A stretch of 64,000 bases of DNA from Cellulomonas uda (GTDB taxonomy: Bacteria > Actinomycetota > Actinomycetes > Actinomycetales > Cellulomonadaceae). This document shows, piece by piece, positions 7,409 to 18,900 of this stretch (its first letter is position 1; the number at the start of each line of letters is the position of its first letter). A program made the translations under genes and the position numbers. The stretch spans positions 1 through 64,000 of the forward strand of contig NZ_BJLP01000001.1 of the NCBI RefSeq assembly GCF_006538705.1, in the 5' to 3' direction. The notes under the pieces were generated by a model. The model saw only the letters and a program-made list of their open reading frames with translations. It searched no databases and was not told the origin of the DNA.

Positions 7409-8668
7409 ATGGCCGACGCGCCCACCGTCGCGCGCACGCCGCACGAGCGGTCCCACGTGCCGCGCCGCCGCGGCGGTGCCGTGCTCCTGGGACCCGCGTT
7501 CGTCGCCGCCATCGCGTACGTCGACCCGGGCAACGTCGCCGCGAACCTCACCGCCGGGGCGCGCTACGGCTACGTGCTGCTGTGGGTGCTCGTCGCCGCC
7601 AACGCCATGGCGGTGCTCGTCCAGTACCAGTCCGCCAAGCTCGGCCTCGTCACCGGCCGGTCGCTGCCCGACGTGCTGGGCGCGCGCCTGCGCCGCGGAC
7701 CGCGCCTCGCGTACTGGGCGCAGGCCGAGCTGGTCGCCGCCGCGACCGACGTCGCCGAGGTCGTCGGCGGCGCGATCGCGCTGCACCTGCTGTTCGGGCT
7801 CCCGCTGTGGCTCGGCGGCGTGATGGTCGGCGCCGTGTCGCTCGTCCTGCTCGCGACGCAGGACCGCTACGGGCAGCGGCGGTTCGAGCACGTCGTCGTC
7901 GCGCTGCTCGCCGTCATCACCATCGGGTTCCTCGCCGGGCTCGTCGTCTCGCCACCCGACGCGCGCGGCATGCTGTCCGGCCTCGTGCCGCGGTTCGAGG
8001 GCAGCGACTCCGTGCTGCTCGCCGCCTCGATGCTCGGCGCCACCGTCATGCCCCACGCGATCTACGTGCACTCCGCGCTCGCACGGGACCGGCACGGGCA
8101 CGCCGAGCCCGGGCCGTGGCGCGACCGGCTGCTGCGCGCGACCCGCTGGGACGTCGGCATCGCGCTCGTCGTCGCCGGCATCGTCAACATCGGCCTGCTG
8201 CTGCTCGCCGCCGCAGGCCTGCGGGGCGAGCCGGGCACCGACTCGATCGAGGGTGCGCACGCCGCGATCACCGACGCGCTCGGGCCCGTCGTCGGGCTCG
8301 CGTTCGCGGTCGGGCTGCTCGCCTCCGGCCTCGCGTCCACGTCCGTGGGGGCCTACGCCGGCGCGACGATCATGGCCGGCCTCCTGCACCGGCGGATCCC
8401 CATCCTCGTGCGGCGCGTCGTGACGATCATCCCCGCCGTGCTGCTGCTCGCCCTCGGTGCCGACCCGACGTGGACGCTCGTCGTCTCCCAGGTGGTCCTC
8501 AGCTTCGGCATCCCGTTCGCCGTGATCCCGCTCGTGCGGTTCACGCGCAGCCGTGACGTCATGGGCGAGGCGCGCACGCGCACGCCGCTGCACGTGGCGC
8601 TCGTGCTGGTCGTCGCGCTCGTCGTCGTCCTCAACGCGACGCTGCTGGTGCTGCTCGTCGCGTCCTGA
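7409..8668 (+). CDS. mntH: Nramp divalent-metal (Mn2+/Fe2+) transporter MntH
   Basis: Proton-coupled importer of manganese and iron in the cytoplasmic membrane. 419 residues with about 11 hydrophobic helices. The TM1 metal-binding motif DPGN is at residues 39-42 (AYVDPGNVAANL) and the TM6 motif MPHAIYVHS is intact. The start is chosen at ATG 7409, which has GAGGAGA six bases upstream; an upstream in-frame ATG at 7379 lies inside the operator palindrome and has no ribosome site. Monocistronic, ending at a strong hairpin shared with the convergent neighbour. Expected to be repressed by a metal-sensing regulator through the upstream inverted repeat. Confidence 0.93.
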   Translation: MADAPTVARTPHERSHVPRRRGGAVLLGPAFVAAIAYVDPGNVAANLTAGARYGYVLLWVLVAANAMAVLVQYQSAKLGLVTGRSLPDVLGARLRRGPRLAYWAQAELVAAATDVAEVVGGAIALHLLFGLPLWLGGVMVGAVSLVLLATQDRYGQRRFEHVVVALLAVITIGFLAGLVVSPPDARGMLSGLVPRFEGSDSVLLAASMLGATVMPHAIYVHSALARDRHGHAEPGPWRDRLLRATRWDVGIALVVAGIVNIGLLLLAAAGLRGEPGTDSIEGAHAAITDALGPVVGLAFAVGLLASGLASTSVGAYAGATIMAGLLHRRIPILVRRVVTIIPAVLLLALGADPTWTLVVSQVVLSFGIPFAVIPLVRFTRSRDVMGEARTRTPLHVALVLVVALVVVLNATLLVLLVAS

Positions 8669-8715
8669 CGCGCGGCGCGGGTCACGTCGGCTGCGCCGGT
8701 GACCCGCGCCGCGCG
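8669..8715. terminator. Bidirectional terminator, perfect 17-bp stem
   Basis: Arms CGCGCGGCGCGGGTCAC (8669-8685) and GTGACCCGCGCCGCGCG (8699-8715) are exact reverse complements around a 13-base loop, exactly filling the gap between two converging stop codons. Confidence 0.85.
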
Positions 8716-8716
8716 G

Positions 8717-9628
8717 TCAGTCCTCCGCGACCTGCGTGACGACGTCCTCGGCGGGCGGCTCCTCGCCCGCGCGACGCACGTCCACGGTGAAGCGGTCCAG
8801 CTCCGCCGCCGTGCCGGCGGTCCCGTCCGCGAGCGTCGGTCGCACCTCCCGCACGGTCTCGTCCGACGGCCACCACGCGGCCCACACGCCGTCCGCGACG
8901 CTCGCCTCGAGCGTCGACCCGTCGCTCAGCCGCACCTCGACGGCCGCCACGTCACCCCCGACGCGCCCGAGGGCGAAGGCCCACGGCTCGTCCGACCCGA
9001 CGTTCTGCACACCGCCCGAGACGAACGACGCACCGTCGTCACCCGGCGGCGTGTCCTCACCGACGAAGCCCAGCCCCACCTGCTCGCCGTCCGACGACCC
9101 CGTGCCGTCCACGAACGCCGAGCCACCCGCGTCGGTCGCGGTCACCGACGTGCGCACGCGCGGGCCGATCAGGCACGACTGGAGGCCCGCGTCGGAGCTC
9201 AGGACGGCGAACGTGGTGGCGCCCCGGCGGTCGGCGACCACGGGGCGCGCGCCGTCGAGGTTGCGCGGCAGGTCCGTGCCGGAGGCACCCGCGGCGGCGT
9301 CGGTGCGCAGCGCCAGGCACGCGTCGCCCGCCGCCGCGAGCTCGTCGGGGCCGAGCGTGGCCGGCACCGCGGTCCAACCCGCGAACGCTGCGGAGTCGGT
9401 CGGGTTCGGGACGAGCAGCGGCACGGCGGCCACCGCGGCGGCCGCGACGCCGACGAGCGCCAGGCGTGCGGCGCGGGGCCGGCGGCGCGGCGCGCGGTCG
9501 GCGAGCGTGGGCACGTCGTCGGCCGCGATGCGTGCGGTCACCAGGCGGTGCGCATCGCTCAGCCCGTCCGGGTCGATCGGGTCCGTGGGGCGGAGCGCGG
9601 CGAGGCGGTCCGTGGTCGAGGAGGTCAT
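8717..9628 (-). CDS. Membrane protein paired with ECF sigma factor (anti-sigma-like, CU044_5270 style)
   Basis: 303 residues: a cytoplasmic N-terminus of about 50 residues (DRLAALRPTDP...), one hydrophobic segment around 52-72 (ARLALVGVAAAAVAAVPLLV), and a long extracytoplasmic region ending in an acidic tail. It follows the ECF sigma gene with one base between stop and ATG 9628, so the pair is translationally coupled. That layout is typical of sigma/anti-sigma pairs and of the CU044_5270 family found beside SigE-like factors. No zinc-binding HxxxCxxC anti-sigma motif is present, so the anti-sigma role is inferred from position alone. Confidence 0.62.
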   Translation of the reverse strand: MTSSTTDRLAALRPTDPIDPDGLSDAHRLVTARIAADDVPTLADRAPRRRPRAARLALVGVAAAAVAAVPLLVPNPTDSAAFAGWTAVPATLGPDELAAAGDACLALRTDAAAGASGTDLPRNLDGARPVVADRRGATTFAVLSSDAGLQSCLIGPRVRTSVTATDAGGSAFVDGTGSSDGEQVGLGFVGEDTPPGDDGASFVSGGVQNVGSDEPWAFALGRVGGDVAAVEVRLSDGSTLEASVADGVWAAWWPSDETVREVRPTLADGTAGTAAELDRFTVDVRRAGEEPPAEDVVTQVAED

Positions 9629-9629
9629 G

Positions 9630-10205
9630 TCAGCCTTCCGGGGTGACGAGGGTGAGTGCGGAGCGCGCGGCGGGCGAAGGCGCTGGGTCGTCGGCGTCGC
9701 TCTGCGAGGCGAGCGAGCCGTCGAGACGGCGACGGGCGCGGTGCAGGCGCACCTTGAACGCGGAGACCGAGCAACCGGCCACGCGGGCCGCCTGCGCGGG
9801 GGACAACCCGTCCCACGCGACGAGCAGGAGGGCCTCCCGCTCGACCGGGGTGAGGGCCGCCAGGGCCCGCAGCAACGCGTCACGCTCGGAGACGACCTCG
9901 TCCGCGGAGGACGAGGCGGGGGCCACGACGGCGTGCAGACGAGCGAGCTCGTCGGACAGCACACGCGCGCGGTGGCGCGAACGGCGGTGGGACGCGACGG
10001 TGTTGCGGGCGACGACGAGGAGCCACGGGAGCGGCTCGCCGGGCACGTCCGCGAGCCGCCGCCAGGCGACCAGGAACGTCTCGGCGACGATCTCGGGCGC
10101 CTCGTCACGGTCGACGTGGCGCAGCGCGTACGCCTGGATGCGGGGGGCGTAGCGGTCCCACAGGTCGGAGAACCGCTGCGCGTCGCTCGGCTGGGCTGTG
10201 CTCAC
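9630..10205 (-). CDS. ECF-type RNA polymerase sigma factor
   Basis: 191 residues, the normal length for an ECF sigma. Region 2 lies at about 12-80 (FSDLWDRYAPRIQAYALRHV, then EIVAETFLVAWRRL and a -10-recognition helix with PWLLVVARNTVASHRR), and region 4 at about 115-165 (LAALTPVEREALLLVAWDGL, SPAQAARVAGCSVSAFKVRL). Region 3 is absent, as expected. GTG 10205 is used. It directly precedes and is coupled to a single-pass membrane protein, so it probably responds to an envelope signal. Confidence 0.9.
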   Translation of the reverse strand: MSTAQPSDAQRFSDLWDRYAPRIQAYALRHVDRDEAPEIVAETFLVAWRRLADVPGEPLPWLLVVARNTVASHRRSRHRARVLSDELARLHAVVAPASSSADEVVSERDALLRALAALTPVEREALLLVAWDGLSPAQAARVAGCSVSAFKVRLHRARRRLDGSLASQSDADDPAPSPAARSALTLVTPEG

Positions 10206-10234
10206 ACCTGGAAGTGTCCCGGGCGGGCCCAGGG

Positions 10235-11509
10235 TTACGTCGGTGGGTGTCCCGGCTCCGCGTCGGCGACCGGCGCGGGCTGCTCGTCGGCGTGCGCGAC
10301 GTGCCGCAGCTGCCCCCAGATGAGGACGACGAACACGGTGGACCCCACGAACGCGAACCAGAACGGCGCGGTCACGCCCCACTCGCGCGCGAGCACACCG
10401 CCGATCGCCGAGCCGATGACCAGGCCGCCGAACACCCCCACGAGGTTCACCGACCCGACGCGCCCCTGCAGCTCGGTCGGTACCGCGCGCTGGCGCACCG
10501 TGATGCTCGTCGTCCCCCACACGAACGCGTGCGCGCCGAACACGAAGAAGATGACGAGCGCGACCCACGGGGTCGACGTGAGCGCGAGCGCGAGGTGCGT
10601 GAGCGTCTCGATGACCAGGCCGATGCGCATGAGGTTCGCGAGCGACACCCGCCGCGTGATCCAGCCGTACGCCGAGGTCCCGACGAGCCCGCCGACGGCC
10701 TGCACGGTCGTGATGACGCCGAAGCCGACCGCGCCCATCCCCAGGTGCTCGCGCGCGTACAGCACGAGCACGGCCCAGGCCGCGCCGAACGTGACGTTGA
10801 AGATGAGGATCGTCAGCACGAGCGTGCGCACCGCCGCGTGGTGCACCACCCAGCGCACGCCCTCGGCGATGTCCGCGCGGATGTGCGTGCGCTCCGCGCG
10901 TGCACGCCCGTGCGGCGGGAGCCGCAGCCGCGAGATGAGCACCGCGCCCGCGAGCACCAGCACGCCGTACGCCGCGAACGGGGCCGCCTGACCGGCCGCG
11001 AACATCGCCGCGCCGATCGGCGGGGCCGCCATCTGGTTGACCGTCAGGAACCCCGTCTGGATGCGCTGGTTCGCCGCCGCGAGGTGGTCGCGGTGCACCA
11101 GCATCGGCACGAGCGTGCTGGACGCGTTGTCCGCGAACGTCTCCGTGGTGCCCAGCACGAACAGCGCCGCGAGTACGAGCGCGATGGGCGCCGCGTCCAC
11201 CGCCACGGCCACCGCGAGCGCCGCGACGACGAGCGCCCGCAGCACGTCGACCGTGATGACCAGCCGTCGCCGATCCAGCCGGTCCGTCAGCGCACCGGCC
11301 CACAGCCCGAACACCAGCGGCGGCAGCCACTGCACTGTCGCGGCGAGCGCCACGAGGAACGCGTCGTCGGTGCGCGACGCCACGAGCAGCGGTCCCGCCG
11401 CGAGCACCAGCCCGTCCGCGAGGTTCGTCGTCCACGACGACGCGAGCACCCAGCGGAACGGGACGCCCAGCCGGCGGGGCACGAGCAGTTCCACGGTCCG
11501 GCGCAGCAC
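10235..11509 (-). CDS. MFS transporter, DHA3-type (drug or macrolide exporter-like)
   Basis: 424 residues with about 12 hydrophobic helices. The inter-helix loop GALTDRLDRRRLV (after TM2) is the classical MFS loop motif, and NMRIGLVIETL-type half-2 features follow. Closest in style to EntS/MefA-like DHA3 efflux proteins, which export siderophores or drugs; the substrate is not evident. GTG 11509 is supported by TATCGT six bases upstream, a leaderless promoter. Confidence 0.83.
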   Translation of the reverse strand: MLRRTVELLVPRRLGVPFRWVLASSWTTNLADGLVLAAGPLLVASRTDDAFLVALAATVQWLPPLVFGLWAGALTDRLDRRRLVITVDVLRALVVAALAVAVAVDAAPIALVLAALFVLGTTETFADNASSTLVPMLVHRDHLAAANQRIQTGFLTVNQMAAPPIGAAMFAAGQAAPFAAYGVLVLAGAVLISRLRLPPHGRARAERTHIRADIAEGVRWVVHHAAVRTLVLTILIFNVTFGAAWAVLVLYAREHLGMGAVGFGVITTVQAVGGLVGTSAYGWITRRVSLANLMRIGLVIETLTHLALALTSTPWVALVIFFVFGAHAFVWGTTSITVRQRAVPTELQGRVGSVNLVGVFGGLVIGSAIGGVLAREWGVTAPFWFAFVGSTVFVVLIWGQLRHVAHADEQPAPVADAEPGHPPT

Positions 11510-11514
11510 CGTGC

Positions 11515-11604
11515 GACGATACCCGGCGCCGGGGACCCAAGGCCCTGGTCGGCCCGCCGGACCCGTGGGACGATCACGAGAGCCGGAGACCCCGGCCCCT
11601 GGTC
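11515..11604. repeat. 36-bp imperfect direct repeat between divergent genes
   Basis: Copies at 11515-11550 and 11569-11604 share gacgat at one end and ccctggtc at the other, with 27 of 36 bases identical by eye, and lie between the MFS gene and the small membrane-protein gene. They may be paired regulatory sites. Confidence 0.6.
11516..11521 (-). promoter_or_regulatory. Leaderless -10 element TATCGT (MFS gene)
   Basis: Minus-strand TATCGT lies six bases before GTG 11509. It sits within the first copy of a 36-base imperfect repeat. Confidence 0.5.
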
Positions 11605-11628
11605 AGAACATCCCACGAGGAGCTCGTC

Positions 11629-11856
11629 GTGTCCGCCGTCACCCTGTCCCCTGCTGCCCGTCCCCCCCGCCCGTCCGTCGCCACCTCGGTCCGGGTGCGC
11701 CGCTTCGTCGAGACCGTCCGGTGGGCGCCCGCCCCGCGGTTCGAGGGCTCGGCCGGCCGCCGCGCGGCGTTCGTCGGCTACCTCGTCGGCAGCATGGTCG
11801 CGTGGGTGCTCCTGGGTGTGGGGGTCTCGGCGCTGCTCGGCGCGCTCGTCGCCTGA
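11629..11856 (+). CDS. Small single-pass membrane protein
   Basis: 75 residues: a basic N-terminus (VRVRRFVETVRWAPAPRFEG) and a C-terminal hydrophobic segment from about 48 to the end ([28 protein letters not shown]). GTG 11629 has CACGAGGAG nine bases upstream. Divergent from the MFS exporter gene. No known family; a tail-anchored small protein. Confidence 0.65.
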   Translation: MSAVTLSPAARPPRPSVATSVRVRRFVETVRWAPAPRFEGSAGRRAAFVGYLVGSMVAWVLLGVGVSALLGALVA

Positions 11857-11871
11857 CGCCCGGCGCCCTGG

Positions 11872-12549
11872 CTACCGTCCCGGACGCGCGTCCGGCAGGG
11901 GTGGGCGGAGCGCCGGTGCGGTGGGGTCGGTGTTGTCGACGACGAGCGTGGCGCGCTGCGCGGGCGCGCACGTGCTCAGGTAGAGCCGCTGCCCCTCGAC
12001 GTACCGGCGGTTGCGGGCGTCCTGCGGGTCGGGCGGGCAGCCGTCCCGCACCGCCATGCGGCGGAACGTCTCCGCGAACGGCACGTCGAGGAACAGCGAG
12101 AGGTCCCACTGGTCGGCGAGCTCGTCGCGGTGCAGGAAGATCCCGTCGACGACGAGCACCGCGTCGTCCGGTGCGACGCGCTGCGGGGTGTCGACGCGCT
12201 CGTCGGACCGGTGGTCGAACACCGCGGTGCGGTACCGCCGGCCGCCGCCCGGGCCGAGCGGCACCAGCACCTCGCGGCGCAGCGCGGCGTAGTCGTAGGA
12301 GTCGAGGAAGAACCCCTCCGGCGAGGTCCGGCCTCGCCGGTACCGCTCGCGCGCGGGGTGGTGGAAACCGTCGACCGACACCCGCACCACGGGGACGTCC
12401 GCCGCGCGCAGCGCGTCGGCGAGCGCGTCGGCGAACCATGTCTTCCCGGCCCCGTCGACCCCGTCGACCCCGACCCGCACGGGCCGCCCGCCCCCGCGCT
12501 CACCGATCCGCCGCACGACCCCGACCACGTGCCGCACGACATCCCCCAC
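11872..12549 (-). CDS. Uridine-kinase-like P-loop protein
   Basis: 225 residues of the nucleoside/pantothenate-kinase fold. Walker A GVDGVDGAGKT is at about 28-38, the substrate-side motif VDGFHHP at about 60, SPEGFFLDSYDY at about 74-85 and the Walker-B-like strand VLVVDGIFLHRDEL at about 130; the lid region near 165-185 is Arg-rich. It matches uridine kinase-like proteins of actinobacteria that lack a confirmed substrate. GTG 12549 is supported by TACGTT six bases upstream. A second paralogue is present at 57464-58156. Confidence 0.78.
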   Translation of the reverse strand: MGDVVRHVVGVVRRIGERGGGRPVRVGVDGVDGAGKTWFADALADALRAADVPVVRVSVDGFHHPARERYRRGRTSPEGFFLDSYDYAALRREVLVPLGPGGGRRYRTAVFDHRSDERVDTPQRVAPDDAVLVVDGIFLHRDELADQWDLSLFLDVPFAETFRRMAVRDGCPPDPQDARNRRYVEGQRLYLSTCAPAQRATLVVDNTDPTAPALRPPLPDARPGR

Positions 12550-12555
12550 CGGCCC

Positions 12556-12561
12556 AACGTA
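12556..12561 (-). promoter_or_regulatory. Leaderless -10 element TACGTT (uridine-kinase-like gene)
   Basis: Minus-strand TACGTT followed by six bases and the GTG start at 12549. Confidence 0.5.
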
Positions 12562-12694
12562 CCCGCCGCCCCCACCGGCCCGCCCCTCCCCCCGGCGTGG
12601 TCGCGGGTCCGGTGGTCTGCCGCGCAGTCGTCCGCGCGTCCCACCATCAGATGCGCGAACCATCACCAGACGCGCGACTCCCCTGGTCGGCAGG

Positions 12695-13642
12695 TCAGCG
12701 GCGGCCCGTGAGGGGGGACAGCAGGGGGTGGGGGCGGGGCGTCGGCGGGAGGGCGCCGGGGGGCAGGACGCGGCGGGTGCGGTCGAGGATCGTCGTGAGC
12801 GTGTCCGCCGCGGTGACGTGCACCGTCTGCCAGCCGGCCTCCGCGAACGCGTCGCGCCGCAGCTTCTCCTCGAGGAGCTTGTGACGCGGGGCGTCGGCGT
12901 ACTTGTCGATCCCGTCGTACTCGACCGCCACGCGCCAGTCCGGCCAGCCGAGGTCCGCCCAGTACACGGCGCGCGGTGTCGCGACACGCACCTGGGTCAG
13001 CGGCGGTGGCCAGCCGGCACGCAGGAACGCGAACCGGGTCATGCTCTCGCGCGCGGACTCGGCTCCGTCGTCGGCGAGCGCGGCGAGCAGCCGCGCCCGC
13101 GCGCTGCCCGGCCCGCGCGCCGCGGTGACGAGCTCCTCGAGCCGGGACCGGGGGAGCCCGGCGCGCAGCGCGCTGTCCGCCACCACCAGACCCGCGAGCG
13201 GGGGCAGTGCCGCCAGGCAGTCCCGCACCGTGAGGGCCAGGTCGGTCACCGGTAGGCCGATCACGTCCGTGACGTGCTCGTCCGGGGGCAGCGGCCGGTG
13301 GTGCCGGACCGACGGGTCCGCGCTCCCGCTGCCCCGGTGCGCGTGGCGCAGGTGCGTGACGGGCTCGACCTCCCACAGCGCCAGCCCGTGCAGCACGGCG
13401 GCGGTGGTGTGGCTGAGCACGTGGCGCGCACGCGTCCTGCGGTGCACCCCCGCGGCGCGGGCGACGACGAGCGCGCGCGGGTCGCTCACGCCCGCCGGCA
13501 CGTACACGCCGCACCCGGCCCGGGTCCACGCGCCGGCGGCGACCTGTCGCGCGACGACCCACGAGGGGTGCTCGTCGGCGTGCACGACGACGGGCCGGGG
13601 GACGGGAAGGACTGCGCTGCTGGATCCGGGACGTCGCGGCAT
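12695..13642 (-). CDS. DUF559-type (endonuclease-fold) protein with AbiEi-like N-terminus
   Basis: 315 residues. The N-terminal part (about 25-110) resembles the winged-helix 'AbiEi antitoxin-like' region that often precedes DUF559 in actinobacteria (WTRAGCGVYVPAG, then HTTAAVLHGLALW). The C-terminal part (about 230-290) fits a PD-(D/E)XK-like endonuclease fold: YWADLGWPDWRVAVEYDG gives the D...ExD arrangement, followed by LLEEKLRRDAFAEAGW and VHVTAADTL. Such genes are frequent and usually annotated hypothetical; no partner methylase or toxin is adjacent. ATG 13642 chosen; GTG 13651 three codons upstream is possible. Confidence 0.7.
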   Translation of the reverse strand: MPRRPGSSSAVLPVPRPVVVHADEHPSWVVARQVAAGAWTRAGCGVYVPAGVSDPRALVVARAAGVHRRTRARHVLSHTTAAVLHGLALWEVEPVTHLRHAHRGSGSADPSVRHHRPLPPDEHVTDVIGLPVTDLALTVRDCLAALPPLAGLVVADSALRAGLPRSRLEELVTAARGPGSARARLLAALADDGAESARESMTRFAFLRAGWPPPLTQVRVATPRAVYWADLGWPDWRVAVEYDGIDKYADAPRHKLLEEKLRRDAFAEAGWQTVHVTAADTLTTILDRTRRVLPPGALPPTPRPHPLLSPLTGRR

Positions 13643-13763
13643 GCGGGTCACGGTGCACCGTCCGTCGCCACGACGCGCTGCCGCACCCCCGGGCCTGTGG
13701 AGGGCCCGTCGTCGGCGCGGCCCTGTGGTCGGCTGGCGGTGTCCGCCGCGCGACCTCGTCGGG

Positions 13764-13851
13764 CGTCTCCAGGTGGGTCGCGCCTTCGTCGGTGAGTCGT
13801 GCGGATGACTGCGCGACCTTCCGAGAGATGCGCGACCTACCTGGGGAGACG
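13764..13851. repeat. Nested hairpin intergenic element (copy A)
   Basis: An outer stem joins 13764-13783 with 13830-13851 (about 20 bp, one 2-base bulge, one G-U pair). Inside it a second stem joins GTCGTGCGG (13796-13804) with CTGCGCGAC (13809-13817) around loop ATGA. Related copies with the same core lie at 47054-47125 and 55655-55714. Probably a transcription end or processing element for the M3 peptidase gene. Confidence 0.75.
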
Positions 13852-13863
13852 CGAACGGCGGGG

Positions 13864-15786
<1,923 letters not shown>

Positions 15787-15792
15787 GGCGGC

Positions 15793-15798
15793 AACGTA
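15793..15798 (-). promoter_or_regulatory. Leaderless -10 element TACGTT (M3 peptidase)
   Basis: Minus-strand TACGTT, six bases, then ATG 15786. Confidence 0.5.
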
Positions 15799-15935
15799 CC
15801 CGCGGGCCGCGCGTCTGCCCACGCGTTTGCGGCGGGCATCGGACGGTCGCGTCGGACGGCCCGGGCGCGCACCGTCCCACCCCGGCGTGGGCGACCCGTT
15901 CCGAACGCGGTGCTTTTCCACGGTGCGTCCCGGGT

Positions 15936-15962
15936 GGTGCGGATCACACCGATCACTACATT
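15936..15962 (+). promoter_or_regulatory. nar operon promoter region
   Basis: TACATT at 15957-15962 precedes ATG 15970 by seven bases, implying a leaderless narG message. Just upstream an imperfect palindrome, GGTG at 15936-15939 and CACC at 15947-15950 with further symmetry (GGTGNGNNNCNCACC), is placed where a regulator could act on the -35 region. Its cognate protein is unknown; a CRP/FNR-like factor is one candidate because of the GTG...CAC ends. Confidence 0.4.
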
Positions 15963-15969
15963 CGAACCC

Positions 15970-18900
15970 ATGGCAGAGCCGCACACCCCTGGCCTCGACG
16001 GACCGGCGTCCGACGTGCTGCTGCGCGCCGGCCGGTTCTTCTCGCGCTGGGACGAGACCGACGACGGCCGGGCCGTGTTCCGCGAGGGCGGACGACGCGG
16101 CGACGTGTTCTACCGGGACCGCTGGCGCCACGACAAGGTGGTCAGGTCCACGCACGGCGTGAACTGCACGGGCTCGTGCTCGTGGAAGGTCTACGTCAAG
16201 GACGGGATCATCACGTGGGAGGCGCAGCAGACCGACTACCCGTCGGTCGGGCCGGACCGCCCCGAGTACGAGCCGCGCGGCTGCCCCCGCGGCGCCGCGT
16301 TCTCCTGGTACACGTACTCGCCGACGCGCGTGCGCTACCCGTACGCGCGCGGTGTGCTCGTCGAGATGTACCGCGAGGCGAAGGCGCGCCTGGGCGACCC
16401 GGTCGAGGCGTGGGCGCAGATCACGGGCGACCCGGACAGGCGCCGCCGCTACCAGCAGGCCCGCGGCAAGGGCGGCCTGGTGCGCGTGAGCTGGGACGAG
16501 GCGGTCGAGATGGTGGCCGCCGCGCACGTGCACACGATCAAGACGTACGGACCCGACCGGTGCGCGGGGTTCTCGCCGATCCCCGCGATGTCGATGGTGT
16601 CGCACGCGGTGGGCACGCGGTTCATCCAGCTCATCGGCGGCGTCATGACGAGCTTCTACGACTGGTACGCGGACCTCCCGGTCGCCTCCCCGCAGATGTT
16701 CGGCGACCAGACGGACGTCCCCGAGTCGGGTGACTGGTGGGACGCGACGTACCTCATGATGTGGGGCTCGAACGTGCCGGTCACCCGCACGCCCGACGCG
16801 CACTGGATGGCGGAGGTGCGCTACCGCGGCACCAAGGTCGTCTCCGTCTCGCCGGACTACGCGGACAACACGAAGTTCGCCGACGAGTGGCTGCCGGCCG
16901 CGGCCGGCACGGACGGCGCGCTCGCGATGGCGATGGGTCACGTGGTGCTGCGGGAGTACCTCGTCGACCGTCAGGTGCCGTTCTTCCGCGACTACGTCTC
17001 GCGCTACACCGACCTGCCGTTCCTGGTGACGCTCGAGGAGCGTGACGGCGCGTACGTCCCGGGCCGGTTCCTGCGCGCCACGGACCTGTCCGACGAGCAC
17101 GCGACCGACCCGGTGACCGCGCCCGACGCCGAGGGCGCGGCGTGGCAGACCGTGCTGCTGGACGCGACCACGGGGCGGCCGGTCGTGCCCAACGGCTCGT
17201 TGGGCTTCCGCTACACGGACTCCGGCGAGGGCCGGTGGAACCTCGACCTCGAGGGCGTCACGCCCGCGCTGAGCATCCGCGACGCGGCCTCCTCGTCGGA
17301 CGCCGCCTCGTCGGACGCCGACACGTCGCCGACCGCCGTCGAGGTGCTGCTGCCCCGGTTCGACGACCCCGGCGGCGCGGGCGCGGTGCAGCGCCGCGGC
17401 GTGCCGGTGACGCGCGTGGACGGCCACCTGGTCACGACGGTGTACGACCTGACGCTCGCGCACTACGGCGTGGGCCGCGACGGTCTGCCGGGCGAGTGGC
17501 CCGCGGGCTACGACGACCCGACGCAGGGCTGCACGCCCGCGTGGCAGGAGCAGCACACGTCGGTCCCGGCGGACGCGTGCACCCGCATCGCGCGCGAGTT
17601 CGCGACGAACGCCGAGAAGTCGGGCGGCCGCTCGATGATCATCATGGGCGCGGGCATCTGCCAGTGGTTCCACGGTGACGCGACGTACCGCGCGATCCTC
17701 GCGCTGCTGGCGTTCACGGGCTGCTTCGGCCGCAACGGCGGCGGGTGGGCGCACTACGTGGGCCAGGAGAAGTGCCGCCCGCTGACGGGGTGGATCTCGC
17801 TCGCGAACGCGCTGGACTGGTCGCGCCCGCCGCGCACGATGACGGGCACGTCGTACTGGTACATGCACACCGACCAGTGGCGGTTCGACGGGTACGCGGC
17901 CGACGAGCTCGCGTGGCCGATGGCGGACGGCCACCTGACGGGCATGCACACCGCGGACACGATCGCCGCGTCGGCGCGGGCCGGCTGGATGCCGTTCTAC
18001 CCGCAGTTCGACCGCAACCCGCTCGACCTGGCCGACGAGGCGCGCGCGGCCACGGAGCAGGGCGCGGCGCCGGACCCGGCGGCGCACGTCGCGGGGCAGC
18101 TCAAGGACGGTGCGCTGCGGTTCGCGGTGGAGGACGTCGACGCGCCGGAGAACTGGCCGCGGACGCTGGTGCTGTGGCGCTCGAACCTGCTGGGCTCGAG
18201 CGCGAAGGGTGACGAGTACTTCCTGAAGTACCTGCTGGGCACGCACTCGAACGTCGCGGCGCCGGAGCCGACGGCGCGGCCGAGCGACGTGACGTGGCGT
18301 GACGACATCCCGGAGGGCAAGCTCGACCTGCTCGTCAGCGCGGACTTCCGGATGACGTCGACGACGATGCTCTCGGACGTCGTGCTGCCGGCCGCGACCT
18401 GGTACGAGAAGCACGACCTGTCCTCGACGGACATGCACCCGTTCGTGCACGCGTTCTCCCCGGCGATCGACCCGCCGTGGGAGGCGCGCAGCGACTTCGA
18501 CGCGTTCCACCTGGTGGCGCGCCGGTTCTCGGAGCTGGCGCGCACGCACCTGGGGGTGCGGCACGACCTGGTGAGCGTGCCGATGCAGCACGACACCCCG
18601 GGTGAGGCGCCGCGAGACGGCGGGGTCGGCGGGGACTGGCGGCGGGGGGACGCGCCCGCGGTGCCGGGCGTGACGATGCCGGTGCTCCAGGTGGTCGAGC
18701 GCGACTACACGGCGATCGCTGACAAGCTCGGGTCGCTGGGCCCGCTGGCGTCGACGCTGGGCTTCACGGTGAAGAACGTGACGTTCCGGCTCGAGCACGA
18801 GGTGGAGCGGCTGGCCCGTGCGAACGGCGTGATGCTCGGCGGTGCGGGGGACGGCCGCCCGGCGCTGGACACGGACGTCAAGCTCGCGGAGGCGATCCTG

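Noticed and set aside
6635-8593. Minus-strand 652-codon open frame opposite mntH and its neighbour
   Set aside because: Strongly biased composition (Asp, Gln, Arg, His), no family motifs, and exactly antisense to two supported genes.
12600-12690. Fourth full copy of the nested-hairpin family
   Set aside because: It contains similar words (cgcgcgac, atgcgcga) but the inner stem-loop is not clear; at most a decayed relative.
13765-13860. tRNA or small-RNA gene
   Set aside because: The stems are strong but no cloverleaf, anticodon arm or CCA end is present; a structured intergenic repeat fits better.
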